64,000 bases of DNA from CAZDBS01 sp964503775 (GTDB lineage: Bacteria > Patescibacteriota > Saccharimonadia > Saccharimonadales > CAZDBS01): contig CAZDBS010000002.1 in the NCBI GenBank assembly GCA_964503775.1, positions 1 through 64,000 of the forward strand. Direction: 5' to 3'. The notes beneath the pieces were generated by a model. That model did not search any database and was not told the origin of the DNA. It saw nothing but the letters and a program-made list of their open reading frames with translations. This document shows, in pieces, positions 8,461 through 16,651 of the stretch. The position numbers were made by a program, and so were the translations under genes. Every line of letters starts with the position of its first letter. Within the stretch, counting starts at the first letter, position 1.

Positions 8461-9797
8461 ATGCCGATAGATACTGATGCAGCACGAGCATTGATGGCCG
8501 ATAGTCTTGGCTTTCACATTATTTTTGCTCTGCTGGGGTCGGTTTACCATTAGTTATTTTGCTGCTTGAACAGTTGGGGTTACGCAGAAAAGACCCACTT
8601 ATTCTAGAACATGCCAAACGCCTGTCATATGCCACTGTAATTTTGGTTGTGGCAGGTGTTGCATCGGGCACTATTATCTCAATTCAAATGTCTTTGATGT
8701 GGGGCAAGTTGATAGAGTTTGGTGGACCAATAATGGGATTGGCATTTGGTTGGGAGGGTTATGCCTTCATGCTAGAAGCAGTGTTCTTGGCGTTCTATGT
8801 TTCGACTTGGGGAAGGGTCAAAGGCTGGAAACACTGGCTACTAGGCGTACCAGTAGCTATAGGTTCATTTGGATCAGCGTTTGCTATTACTCTTGGTAAT
8901 GCGTGGATGCAAAATCCCGGCACGCTCAATATTGTTAACGGAGTGGTGCAAACGGATAATCCGCTCGGAGCATTACTTACTAAGACCGCATTCTTTATGA
9001 TTAGCCACTCGGTTGCTGGCTACTATCTTGCCACCGTACTCTGTGTACTCGGTATCTATGCTTTCTATACTTTGAAGTTTAAGCCTAGCGGTAAGGATCA
9101 ACAGGCTGTCAGGCAGATTATGTTCCGCCTCTCTGCTACCGCAGTGTTCTTTGTAGCAACAACCGCATTACTAGGCCATTTCCAGTCACAATACCTAGCA
9201 GAGTCGCAACCTCGAAAGTTTGCAGCCATAGAATTAAATGAAAAAACCCGTATAAATGCACCCTACATTATTGGCGGAGAATGGAATGAAGACGGCACGG
9301 TTGACGGGGGTATACGTATACCAAATATGTTGAGTTTCTTAGCAGGCAATAGCCCTACAACAGAAGTTAAAGGCTTACAGGATTTTCCAAAGGACACTTG
9401 GCCTATGTTATTTGTGAATATCTTATTTGAATCAAAGCTACTACTTGTTGCAATCGTATCTGGCATTTCGGTTTTGTTTACAGCATTACACTACAAAAAG
9501 CTAAAGGAAAAGTACCGTGCGTGGCGATACAATAAGCCATTGCTCGTAGCGTTGTTACCACTCGGTCCACTAACGATAATAATTGTGGAACTTGGTTGGA
9601 TGGTCGCAGAATTTGGTCGCCAGCCATTTGTAGTTAATGGCTATATGCGTACCGATCAAGCTTTTTCGGGGCAAATTGGTTCGTGGGGTTACATATTCCC
9701 AGTTCTTTTTATAGTTCTCTTTATCGTTACTGCGATAGCTCTGTGGTTACTTTTTAAGAAACAAGGCAAGGTTAAGCCAGCGAAAGGCTTACTGTAA
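8461..9797 (+). pseudogene. cydA: Cytochrome bd oxidase subunit I (cydA), frameshifted
   Basis: A heme-containing oxygen reductase subunit. Translation from 8461 gives MPIDTDAARALMADSLGFHI, which puts His19, the family's heme b595 ligand, at the right place, but this frame stops at the TAG 8551-8553. From about 8540 the next frame continues cleanly (VGLPLVILLLEQLGLR) to 9797. One extra G in the GGGG run 8535-8538 would restore a ~445-aa protein. Other family marks are present: GWEGYAFMLEAV (Glu99/Glu107 region), ISHSVAGYY (His186 region) and GRQPFVVNG. At the Met393 ligand position I read a Leu (FESKLLLV), a tentative alignment. This could be a sequencing error, a true mutation or programmed frameshifting. 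Confidence 0.85.
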
Positions 9798-10315
9798 TGT
9801 CTGCTATCTGGTTTGTAATCGTGCCACTCGTAATTTATATTCCAATGTTTCTTGTTGAGTTGTTTATTGCGTTTCGCCGTATTGGTAAGCCCCTAGACAA
9901 GGGCGGGGAATATCTTCACGCTACTTGGGAAGCAACGCACACATTTCTAATATTAGGACTTAATTATTTTATGTGGCTGTATAGTTCAGCAATAGTGGAT
10001 GTTGCAAGAGCAGTCTTTGTTCCACTTATTATGTTTGGTGCAGTATTCATTATTCGGGCAATACTGTATGTATATTTGTTCTACATTAAAAAATCTACCA
10101 AACCAAACCTTCTTGCGGATTGGCTGTTTGCAGCGTGTCACGTCTTGATGTTTGCCTGTATCAGCTATGTAACTTTTGCGACTGCCAATATTCTCATCAA
10201 TGGCAGCTACGAGCCAAATCAAATCTTATTACCTTTGTTATATCCAGGTCTATTTTTGATGATACCGCTAGTGAGCGTCCCTCTGTACTTCTTATATAAG
10301 ACGAGAGGTAAATAG
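9797..10315 (+). CDS. Short membrane protein, candidate cytochrome bd subunit II
   Basis: A 172-residue protein with about five membrane segments. Its ATG overlaps the cydA stop (TAATG), the usual sign of coupled translation of complex subunits. Position and topology suggest a subunit II partner, but canonical CydB has about 340-380 residues and eight or nine helices, and I see no diagnostic CydB motif. It could be a reduced CydB, half of a CydB fold, or an unrelated small subunit. Confidence 0.5.
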   Translation: MSAIWFVIVPLVIYIPMFLVELFIAFRRIGKPLDKGGEYLHATWEATHTFLILGLNYFMWLYSSAIVDVARAVFVPLIMFGAVFIIRAILYVYLFYIKKSTKPNLLADWLFAACHVLMFACISYVTFATANILINGSYEPNQILLPLLYPGLFLMIPLVSVPLYFLYKTRGK

Positions 10316-10318
10316 CCT

Positions 10319-10801
10319 ATGGACACAATAATAATCCTCTTTGCTAAATATCTGATATATCTGATAGGTATTCTAGTGTTTCTTTATTTAGTCTTCAGAT
10401 TACACAGAGGGGAGCTAAAATCAGCTATTCTCCTATATGTTGTTGGTATCTTGGCTGCACTCATACTGGTGAAAATTGCTGATGGCCTTTATTACAACCC
10501 TCGTCCTTTTGTAGATGGCAACTTCACCCCTTTGATTCCACATAGTTCGACTAACGGGTTTCCTTCAAACCATACAGTAGTAGCGGTTTTGATAACTTCA
10601 TTATTGTGGCGTTATAGCAAGCGATTTGCAGGAATGTTGTTGGTAGCCGCTTGTTTAGTAGGCATCGCTAGAGTGTTAGCCAAAGTGCATCATGTAGAGG
10701 ACATTATCAGTGGTATTGTCATTGCAATACTTGCAGCATTGGTAGCTAACCTAATTGTTAATCGAATTATTGATCGTAAAGTATCTAAGGCTGGGAACTG
10801 A
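10319..10801 (+). CDS. PAP2-family phosphatase, undecaprenyl-diphosphatase-like
   Basis: A 160-residue membrane protein with the three PAP2 phosphatase motifs: a Lys...ArgPro motif (KIADGLYYNPRPF), the PSxH motif (GFPSNHT) and ARVLAKVHHVEDIISG with the catalytic His and Asp. It would dephosphorylate a lipid pyrophosphate such as undecaprenyl-PP on the outer face. The start is 3 bp after the preceding stop, so it belongs to the cydA operon, although its function is not obviously respiratory. Confidence 0.8.
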   Translation: MDTIIILFAKYLIYLIGILVFLYLVFRLHRGELKSAILLYVVGILAALILVKIADGLYYNPRPFVDGNFTPLIPHSSTNGFPSNHTVVAVLITSLLWRYSKRFAGMLLVAACLVGIARVLAKVHHVEDIISGIVIAILAALVANLIVNRIIDRKVSKAGN

Positions 10802-10813
10802 TAATATATATTT

Positions 10814-11437
10814 ATGGCTAATACAAATACAGAAATTGCAAATAAGTACAGATTGGGGTTATTACTTTCTTACGTCACTGTTGGCTACAATATTGTTGAA
10901 GGTATTATTTCGGTCGTCGTAGGTGCAGCTACTGGAAGTGTTGCTCTCGTTGGATTTGGCCTAGATAGTTTTATTGAGAGTCTATCTGGCAGCGTGATGA
11001 TTTGGAGATTAAGCAAGCACGGCAAGATAAGCCATGAGGAAGAAGAAGCGGTTGAAGCTAGGGCAGCCAATTTAGTTGGTGCAACTTTCTTTATACTAGC
11101 GGCCTATATCTTATATGAAGCCATAGGTAGGCTTATTGACCGTGAAGCACCAGATGCTAGTCTGGTAGGCATTGTCGTTGCGGTTTTATCCTTGCTAGTA
11201 ATGCCGTGGTTGGCGTACTTAAAGAATAAAACAGGAAAAGAAGCGGGTATCCACAGTTTGGTAGCTGACAGTAAGCAAACGTTTGTTTGTGTTCTAATGT
11301 CAGTTGCTCTGCTAGTGGGTGTAGCTGCAAACTATATATTTGGTATTTGGTGGCTAGACCCAATCGCTGCTCTCTTCTTCGTAATAATTCTTGTAAAAGA
11401 GGGTTACTCGGCAATTAAGAATAAGGACTTGTGTTAG
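10814..11437 (+). CDS. CDF-type cation transporter
   Basis: A 207-residue membrane protein with about six transmembrane helices. VALVGFGLDSFIESLSGSV fits the helix II metal-site region of cation diffusion facilitators (DSxxE variant), and a second acidic pair occurs in helix V (VADSKQTFVC). It lacks a C-terminal cytoplasmic domain, as in short CDF-like exporters. Metal unknown. Its stop overlaps the GTG of the next CDF gene, so the two form a pair. Confidence 0.75.
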   Translation: MANTNTEIANKYRLGLLLSYVTVGYNIVEGIISVVVGAATGSVALVGFGLDSFIESLSGSVMIWRLSKHGKISHEEEEAVEARAANLVGATFFILAAYILYEAIGRLIDREAPDASLVGIVVAVLSLLVMPWLAYLKNKTGKEAGIHSLVADSKQTFVCVLMSVALLVGVAANYIFGIWWLDPIAALFFVIILVKEGYSAIKNKDLC

Positions 11438-11439
11438 TT

Positions 11440-12327
11440 ATGGCTCACTCCCACGAAACAGAAAACGATAGTACATTCAAAATTGGCTTGATATTGAACA
11501 CTAGTTTTACGGTTATAGAAATGACTGCTGGCGTCATTACTGGCAGCCTTGCACTTATAGCAGACGCAACACATAACCTTACCGACAGCCTGACTTTAGG
11601 TATTGCCTACATCGCCGAACGAATAAGCAAGAAATCCGCCAATGAAAAGCAGTCTTACGGCTATGGACGGGCAAAAATTATTGCTTCACTACTAAATGCT
11701 GGCATTTTGCTAGGTATAGCGGGATTAATTGGTTACGAAGCCGTTGAGCGATTAGGTGAGCCAGCAGAAGTGCCAGGGCTGGTAATCGCAGCAGTAGCCA
11801 CTATCGGCATAGTTATAAACGGCAGCATAGCCTATATGTTAAGTAAAAAACGACACGACCTTAATGCTAAGAGTGCCTATACCAATATGCTCTACGACAC
11901 ACTTAGTTCGGTCGGTGCGTTAGTGGCTGGACTTGCCATAGCTGCCTTCGGTTGGAACTGGCTAGATAGTGCCGTAGGTATCGGTATCGCCATAATGTTG
12001 CTTATCGCTACGTTCAGTATCATCAAGGACGCACTGCATATATTGCTAGAAGGCGTACCGAATGATGTTGATTTGCGACTGGTTACGCATACCCTTACTA
12101 AATTGGATAATGTAATAGGTGTTGATGATGTTCACGCTTGGACCATAGACAATGACTACTATGCTTTTAGCTGTCATCTAATTGTCGATGAAAAGAAGTA
12201 TGCTGATAGCCGAACAACGGTTGAAGAAGTCAAAAAGCTGCTTAGCGATAAGTTCGGATTCAGACATTCAACTATAGAAGTTGAATTGGAAGATTGTACT
12301 ACCCACGAGGCACACGAGAACCATTAG
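11440..12327 (+). CDS. Cation diffusion facilitator, CzcD-type
   Basis: A protein of about 295 residues with six membrane helices and a C-terminal cytoplasmic ferredoxin-like domain. LIADATHNLTDSL carries the Asp/His metal site of helix II and AYTNMLYDTLSS the matching region of helix V. The N-terminus has HSH. It exports Zn2+, Cd2+, Co2+ or a similar divalent cation by proton antiport. I chose the ATG at 11440; a GTG at 11431 is also possible and overlaps the previous stop. It ends only 2 bp from the convergent recombinase stop, with no terminator visible. Confidence 0.9.
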   Translation: MAHSHETENDSTFKIGLILNTSFTVIEMTAGVITGSLALIADATHNLTDSLTLGIAYIAERISKKSANEKQSYGYGRAKIIASLLNAGILLGIAGLIGYEAVERLGEPAEVPGLVIAAVATIGIVINGSIAYMLSKKRHDLNAKSAYTNMLYDTLSSVGALVAGLAIAAFGWNWLDSAVGIGIAIMLLIATFSIIKDALHILLEGVPNDVDLRLVTHTLTKLDNVIGVDDVHAWTIDNDYYAFSCHLIVDEKKYADSRTTVEEVKKLLSDKFGFRHSTIEVELEDCTTHEAHENH

Positions 12328-12329
12328 TA

Positions 12330-13889
12330 TTATAAGGTGTTATAAGCGAGAGAGTCTCGTTTTATCACGGTTATAACTTCCTCTATCGTGGTGAGCCATA
12401 TAGAACTATCAAGACACGAAGCGAGAGTATCAAACGGTTTGTAAAGGGTTATCTGCACGGATTTACCATCCAAAAGCAGGTTCTGACCAAGCAAACCAAT
12501 TAACTCTCGCTTTTCGTTTGGTTCAGCGGCTTTAAACAGCTCACTACCACGGGCGGCTATTTCTAACAGATAGGAAACCGTTACATAGTATTTCTCATCA
12601 ACTTCCGAGAGCCGTGCCAATTTGCGTTCGTGTAGCTTCTGCTGCTGACGCCATTTAGCTCGCTTCTTGTCATATTCTGCTTGGGTAATACTACCGTCGC
12701 ACTTATCTTCGTAAGCTACTTCAATCCGATTTTGCAGCTTGGATATTTCGGTATTGTGGTATTTAACCTGTTCTTTGTTGAATACGACCTTACCGCCGTG
12801 AGCTTCTTTAAGCACCTGTTCAAGCCTTGGTAATTCACTATCAGGTATTTTGCAGTCATCAAACAGCTGGGCAAGAATGCCATCCAATTCCTTTTCTTCA
12901 AGCCATTCAGTATCTTTGTGTTTGCCATAGGCTTTGCTCTTGCCCGTGCAGTGGTAATAGGCGTAGCTGTGCTTATTACCGTTCTTTTGTTTCTTGTGCT
13001 TTGCTTCGGGTGTAATAGCACAGCCGCATTTCTTGCAGTGCAACAAGCCACGATAGGTAAACGGCAAGCCTTTGTATTTAATCTTTTTCTTGCCGTGACC
13101 AGCAATTACATCCTGAACCTGCCAAAACAGCTCGTATGGCACAAACTGCTCATAGTGATGCTGATAATAGTTGTCCGTAGCCTTATCGTAAATCTCGCCA
13201 ATGTAGAAGCGATTTTTTAGTATCGTGCCGAAGCTACTCCAAGGCATATCAACACCATAGTCAGTCTTCATTCGCTTGGCTAAGGATTTGTATGAAAATG
13301 TGCCAGTGGCGTACAGCTCAAATGTTTTGAGGGCGATATTGGCTTTGAATGGCACAGGCACAACAGTTTTGTTGCGTTTATCAATTGCTTCGTTCTTATA
13401 GCCATACGGTGCAATGCCTGGAAGCTCGCCATCACGCAGCTTGGCGTAGCGTGAGTTATGGGCATCTTCTTTAAGACGGTTGATGATTTGTTTGGCTAGG
13501 TATACCTTAGTGTCCCAGTCGGTAATATCACGCCCAACCGAGCGAGCAGTTATAGTCAGCCTGTCGTGAACAAAGTGTAATTCCTTGTTGTACTCGGTAC
13601 GCAGGTTATCCATAGCAACGTGGTCAGCAAAGTTGCGGGTAGCTCGGTCAACACGAAACGCTATGATGGCTTCAATGTCTTTGTGCTTTTTCACATAGTC
13701 CATCATTTCGTTGAACTTCTTGCGTATGCCCATATCAGCACTTTCGCTAAACACATATTCTTTTACAATCTCAAAGTCGTGCAGCTCGGCATATTCACGC
13801 ATTGCTGGCAGCTGTATTTCTTCCAGCGATAAGCCTTCTTGCTCTTGTTTCTTGGTTGATACTCTTGCTAGTATTACGGCTTTTTTCAT
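12330..13889 (-). CDS. Large serine recombinase
   Basis: A 519-residue serine recombinase. The resolvase domain (residues ~1-150) has the catalytic LARVSTKKQEQEGLS motif. A recombinase domain follows, then a zinc ribbon (LHCKKCGCAI near residue 285, YYHCTGKSK near 320), a coiled-coil stretch (~370-420) and a short tail. AGGAG lies 8 nt before the ATG and TATAAT at 13903-13908 is a likely -10 box. It is the integration or excision enzyme of an element whose other genes are the Rep-like and SpoVG-like proteins upstream. Its 3' end abuts the CDF gene. Confidence 0.92.
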   Translation of the reverse strand: MKKAVILARVSTKKQEQEGLSLEEIQLPAMREYAELHDFEIVKEYVFSESADMGIRKKFNEMMDYVKKHKDIEAIIAFRVDRATRNFADHVAMDNLRTEYNKELHFVHDRLTITARSVGRDITDWDTKVYLAKQIINRLKEDAHNSRYAKLRDGELPGIAPYGYKNEAIDKRNKTVVPVPFKANIALKTFELYATGTFSYKSLAKRMKTDYGVDMPWSSFGTILKNRFYIGEIYDKATDNYYQHHYEQFVPYELFWQVQDVIAGHGKKKIKYKGLPFTYRGLLHCKKCGCAITPEAKHKKQKNGNKHSYAYYHCTGKSKAYGKHKDTEWLEEKELDGILAQLFDDCKIPDSELPRLEQVLKEAHGGKVVFNKEQVKYHNTEISKLQNRIEVAYEDKCDGSITQAEYDKKRAKWRQQQKLHERKLARLSEVDEKYYVTVSYLLEIAARGSELFKAAEPNEKRELIGLLGQNLLLDGKSVQITLYKPFDTLASCLDSSIWLTTIEEVITVIKRDSLAYNTL

Positions 13890-13922
13890 AGTATTTACTC
13901 CTATTATAACTTACATTTGTCA

Positions 13923-15077
13923 TCATTTTACGAAGTTAGCTAACTTAACGGGCAAGAACCTGTCCAGCTGCTCATCTAACATTTGAAAAACCTCTGGTTG
14001 CTCAAACCTGTATGCTAATTCGTGGTTTATCTTTTTGGCTTGGCGAAGCAATGCTGGGCTGCCCCGTGGACCAACTATGTCTTTAAGTCTTCGTGTACCG
14101 TGTTCTTGGTTTAAGGCTCGTAGACCGACAGCCGAGAGTAGTGTTGTTATATTGCGACCTGGGTTTTGAACATACAGCTGGCTGAATAAAGAGTGTAAAT
14201 CAGGTGCCTTGGCATCGCTAATTTTTGGATAGCGTGAATATAGCTCAGCAAGCTGCTGCTTCAAGACGGCTTGTGAAACGTCCTTTTTACAGAGTGCCGC
14301 AAGCGTAACTTCTACACCTTCAAAGCCAGCCTTTTTGAGTGTTGATTTGATAGTTCTTGGGTTGTTAAGCCGAGCTTCCATACGCAGTACCTCAAACGGT
14401 TGGATAATCTGATTGTCGCCAAACAAATCCATTTGCAGCTGTAAATCCGTGTCAAACACGGGCTGGTTGGGTTTGCCTTTGTGGTATTCGGCTATCTTGT
14501 CGTAGAAAGCCAGTTCATAGTGCTTAGAGTGCGTTTTAAAGCCGTGTCCGTTGTTCACATAATCACTCTGGCTCACATCACGCCAAGTCGTAACATCGCA
14601 CTTCTGTATTTCGGCAATTGCTTCGTGGGCGGTTATATAGTTGTTAAGCGGAAAGTTCTTGGCAAAGTGAATTGTGGCTACCTTGGCATTTTTGACCGTA
14701 TCTATGCCTTTGAAAAACCTGACGCCATAGAACTTTAAACCTTCAAACAGCCGTTCACAGATTTTGTCTAAGTCGTCTTCAACCAGCTCATCAACATTGT
14801 TGCCATTAACCAGTTTTGGAGCGGAAAATTGCACCCGCAAACCCGTGGTTACGCCGCCAGCTCGTATGCCCTTGTAAAAGGTCAGGTACGGTAAATATCC
14901 TGCCCGGGCTGTTTCTTGCTTGGTTGGGTTTCGTGATGCCTGCATATAGCGTCCTTTACCCAAATCCTTCGGTTCAATTGCCGTAATGCGATTTATGTTT
15001 GGCGTAAAATCGCCAGGTCGCAATATGGCAAACTCATTGGGATAGAAGTTCAGCACTATTGTGTCTATTCCGAGCAT
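13923..15077 (-). CDS. Putative rolling-circle-type replication protein
   Basis: A 384-residue soluble protein. HSKHYELAFYDKIAEY (around residues 180-195) and LRMEARLNN (around 245) resemble the conserved parts of filamentous-phage gene II/X and related plasmid Rep proteins, where a Tyr and acidic residues nick the origin. This is a motif-level impression, not a proven homology. It lies between the serine recombinase and a SpoVG-like gene, fitting a plasmid-like integrative element. Its start overlaps the SpoVG-like gene by 44 bp. Confidence 0.45.
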   Translation of the reverse strand: MLGIDTIVLNFYPNEFAILRPGDFTPNINRITAIEPKDLGKGRYMQASRNPTKQETARAGYLPYLTFYKGIRAGGVTTGLRVQFSAPKLVNGNNVDELVEDDLDKICERLFEGLKFYGVRFFKGIDTVKNAKVATIHFAKNFPLNNYITAHEAIAEIQKCDVTTWRDVSQSDYVNNGHGFKTHSKHYELAFYDKIAEYHKGKPNQPVFDTDLQLQMDLFGDNQIIQPFEVLRMEARLNNPRTIKSTLKKAGFEGVEVTLAALCKKDVSQAVLKQQLAELYSRYPKISDAKAPDLHSLFSQLYVQNPGRNITTLLSAVGLRALNQEHGTRRLKDIVGPRGSPALLRQAKKINHELAYRFEQPEVFQMLDEQLDRFLPVKLANFVK

Positions 15078-15330
15078 TGTTCATTACTTCTTCAAATTTA
15101 GTTATTACAGCTTCTTCAATCTGTCTACCGACAGTACCCGTTATCGGGTGGTACATATCTAGCTGACGACCTGCAACTAGCTTTGTGGGGTATACGAGCC
15201 TATAACCGCCGCTAGGGCGGCTAAATATGCCGACAGAGCCGCAATACAACGCACCAGCGAAAACAAAGCTGGCAAAGCCAACAAGCCCGTCTTTTGGCTT
15301 AACGGGCGTTATCTGTACTTCGCTGACCAT
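15034..15330 (-). CDS. SpoVG-like DNA-binding protein
   Basis: A 98-residue protein matching the SpoVG pattern: MVSEVQITPVKPKDG at the N-terminus, a central VYPTKLVAGRQ corresponding to the MPSKR motif, MYHPIT corresponding to the AHPI motif, and a C-terminal IEEAVITKFEEV helix. SpoVG-type proteins bind DNA and occur on mobile elements as well as in chromosomal regulation. It is in an overlapping string with the 55-aa ORF upstream and the Rep-like gene downstream. Confidence 0.7.
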   Translation of the reverse strand: MVSEVQITPVKPKDGLVGFASFVFAGALYCGSVGIFSRPSGGYRLVYPTKLVAGRQLDMYHPITGTVGRQIEEAVITKFEEVMNNARNRHNSAELLSQ

Positions 15331-15466
15331 CGTTGGTGCGACCTTTCTTTTGGCGTTTATCTATTCGTATAAGCAGCTCAAACACACGGGCAACACGACG
15401 CAGCTCAGCATCAGACCAATGTTTTGCCTGGTTGACTTGCGGTTTGTTAGTCGGTGGCTTGTCCAT
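15299..15466 (-). CDS. Small hypothetical protein, 55 aa
   Basis: A 55-codon frame (MDKPPTNKPQVNQAKHW start) beginning at ATG 15466, with a GGA-rich ribosome binding region just upstream and a stop inside the SpoVG-like gene (32-bp overlap). The product is basic and helical (ELRRVARVFELLIRIDKRQ). The strict overlap chain 55-aa/SpoVG/Rep argues that it is translated. Function unknown. It is probably the first gene of the operon controlled by the 16-bp palindrome at 15492. Confidence 0.55.
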   Translation of the reverse strand: MDKPPTNKPQVNQAKHWSDAELRRVARVFELLIRIDKRQKKGRTNDGQRSTDNAR

Positions 15467-15491
15467 ACTTCCATCCTATGGAAGCTATGGT

Positions 15492-15507
15492 TGTGCAACG
15501 TTGCACA
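15492..15507. promoter_or_regulatory. Perfect 16-bp palindrome, candidate operator
   Basis: TGTGCAACGTTGCACA is a perfect palindrome without spacer. It lies 26 bp upstream of the 55-aa ORF start and in the gap behind the 15514 gene, where a repressor of the Rep operon would be expected. Confidence 0.55.
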
Positions 15508-15513
15508 GAGGTA

Positions 15514-16383
15514 CTAAAGGTATTTTTGGTTAAACCAAATGCTCTTGTTAGCTATATCAAATAGGTCGTTGACCTGAACCTTCTTAGCAACGGTGTTATT
15601 TAGGTGAGCCTTTGCGTAATGAACACGCTTATTGCCTTTAATCTGGTCGGAATGAACGCCTAGCTTAATCAGTACATCGCCAATACCTACGGGCTTTGAT
15701 ACAGGCTTACCAGCCCGAAATAAGCACTTGCAAACCAATTCTTGGTCGCCCGTCGGAATATCAATTATCGTATTGGCAAATATCAGCTTGCGGTCTTTTG
15801 CATCGTAGCTTGGTCGTAGCAACTTCTGCGTATCGGCACTGCGTTCGGCATTTTGTGCTTCAAATGCCTCAACCATTCGTTCCAAAAGTATCGTTTGCTT
15901 CGCTTGTTCAGCTGACGAAGCTGGCGGCACAATTGCATCTGCCCAGTCCATATCATCCATAAGGCTCGGATAACGCTCAACAATTGGCATTGTAGGCAAT
16001 GTTGGCATTGTTCGTTGGAGTATTGAACCAAAATCAAATTTGCCAAGCGATTTACTAACAGCTGTACTCATTTTGGTCAACTCAGATAGCTGTGGACCGA
16101 CACGCTCCAACATTTGCTTCACACTTGCATCAGCTGTTTCAAGTGCCTTCTTTTGAGATGGTGTGAGTGTGGCAGGGTTTTGCTTTTTGAGCTTGCTCCA
16201 TTCGTCAACCGATAGACCACTTCTGTACTTTGAAGTATCAATAACTGCTATTGGCTCTTCGTCCAGGTTGTATTTGGCTGGCTTGTTAGTGACACTGTCA
16301 GTTTTGCCAACAGCATCAAGGTCCAAATCTACCTTTGGCTTTTCATCGGGTTGGTCGTTAGTCTGTTGCTTATCGTCTTTCAT
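15514..16383 (-). CDS. Hypothetical protein
   Basis: About 289 residues, soluble and highly charged, unrecognised. The N-terminal ~60 residues are disordered (Asp/Lys/Gln rich). The middle has a Pro/Thr-rich stretch (MPTLPTMPIVERYP), and the C-terminal third (GIGDVLIKLGVH...LFDIANKSIWFNQ) could be a small DNA-binding domain. I chose the ATG at 16383 because GGGAAG precedes it; the frame is open from 16410. It is divergent from the HTH gene at 16457. Confidence 0.55.
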   Translation of the reverse strand: MKDDKQQTNDQPDEKPKVDLDLDAVGKTDSVTNKPAKYNLDEEPIAVIDTSKYRSGLSVDEWSKLKKQNPATLTPSQKKALETADASVKQMLERVGPQLSELTKMSTAVSKSLGKFDFGSILQRTMPTLPTMPIVERYPSLMDDMDWADAIVPPASSAEQAKQTILLERMVEAFEAQNAERSADTQKLLRPSYDAKDRKLIFANTIIDIPTGDQELVCKCLFRAGKPVSKPVGIGDVLIKLGVHSDQIKGNKRVHYAKAHLNNTVAKKVQVNDLFDIANKSIWFNQKYL

Positions 16384-16404
16384 TACATCTTCCCAAATAA
16401 CAAC

Positions 16405-16433
16405 TGTCACAAGCTGTTACATATCTGTATAAT
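16405..16433 (+). promoter_or_regulatory. Promoter with imperfect palindrome in divergent region
   Basis: A consensus -10 box TATAAT lies at 16428-16433. The -35 region overlaps an imperfect inverted repeat TGTCACA-AGC-TGTTACA (16405-16421). It probably drives the HTH/SDR/kinase operon and is a plausible operator between the two divergent transcripts. Confidence 0.45.
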
Positions 16434-16456
16434 AATGTTATCAAGAGTGAGTAAAT

Positions 16457-16639
16457 ATGTCACAAGAACCATTGCAAGAATTACTAACCTTAAAGCAAGC
16501 CAGCGAGCTGCTGAAAGTTCATCCCAACACGCTTCGTGCTTGGGACAAGAAAGGTATTTTGAGGGCAGTGCGGATTGGCGAGCGTGGCTTACGCCGTTAT
16601 AAGCGTGAAGATTTAGTGAAATTTATGGAACACAAATAG
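16457..16639 (+). CDS. MerR/excisionase-type HTH protein, 60 aa
   Basis: A 60-residue protein consisting of one winged helix-turn-helix: LTLKQASELLKVHPNTLRAW, then DKKGILRAVRIGERGLRRYK and REDLVKFM. This is the DNA-binding unit of MerR regulators and of excisionases. It is the first gene of a plus-strand string running to 20036 and may regulate it or act in excision together with the serine recombinase. Confidence 0.8.
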   Translation: MSQEPLQELLTLKQASELLKVHPNTLRAWDKKGILRAVRIGERGLRRYKREDLVKFMEHK

Positions 16640-16651
16640 GAAGGAGTAAAT

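Noticed and set aside
12716..13220. ORFs of 100-129 aa within the second serine recombinase
   Set aside because: Opposite-strand or frame-shifted readings of a gene with intact catalytic and zinc-ribbon motifs.
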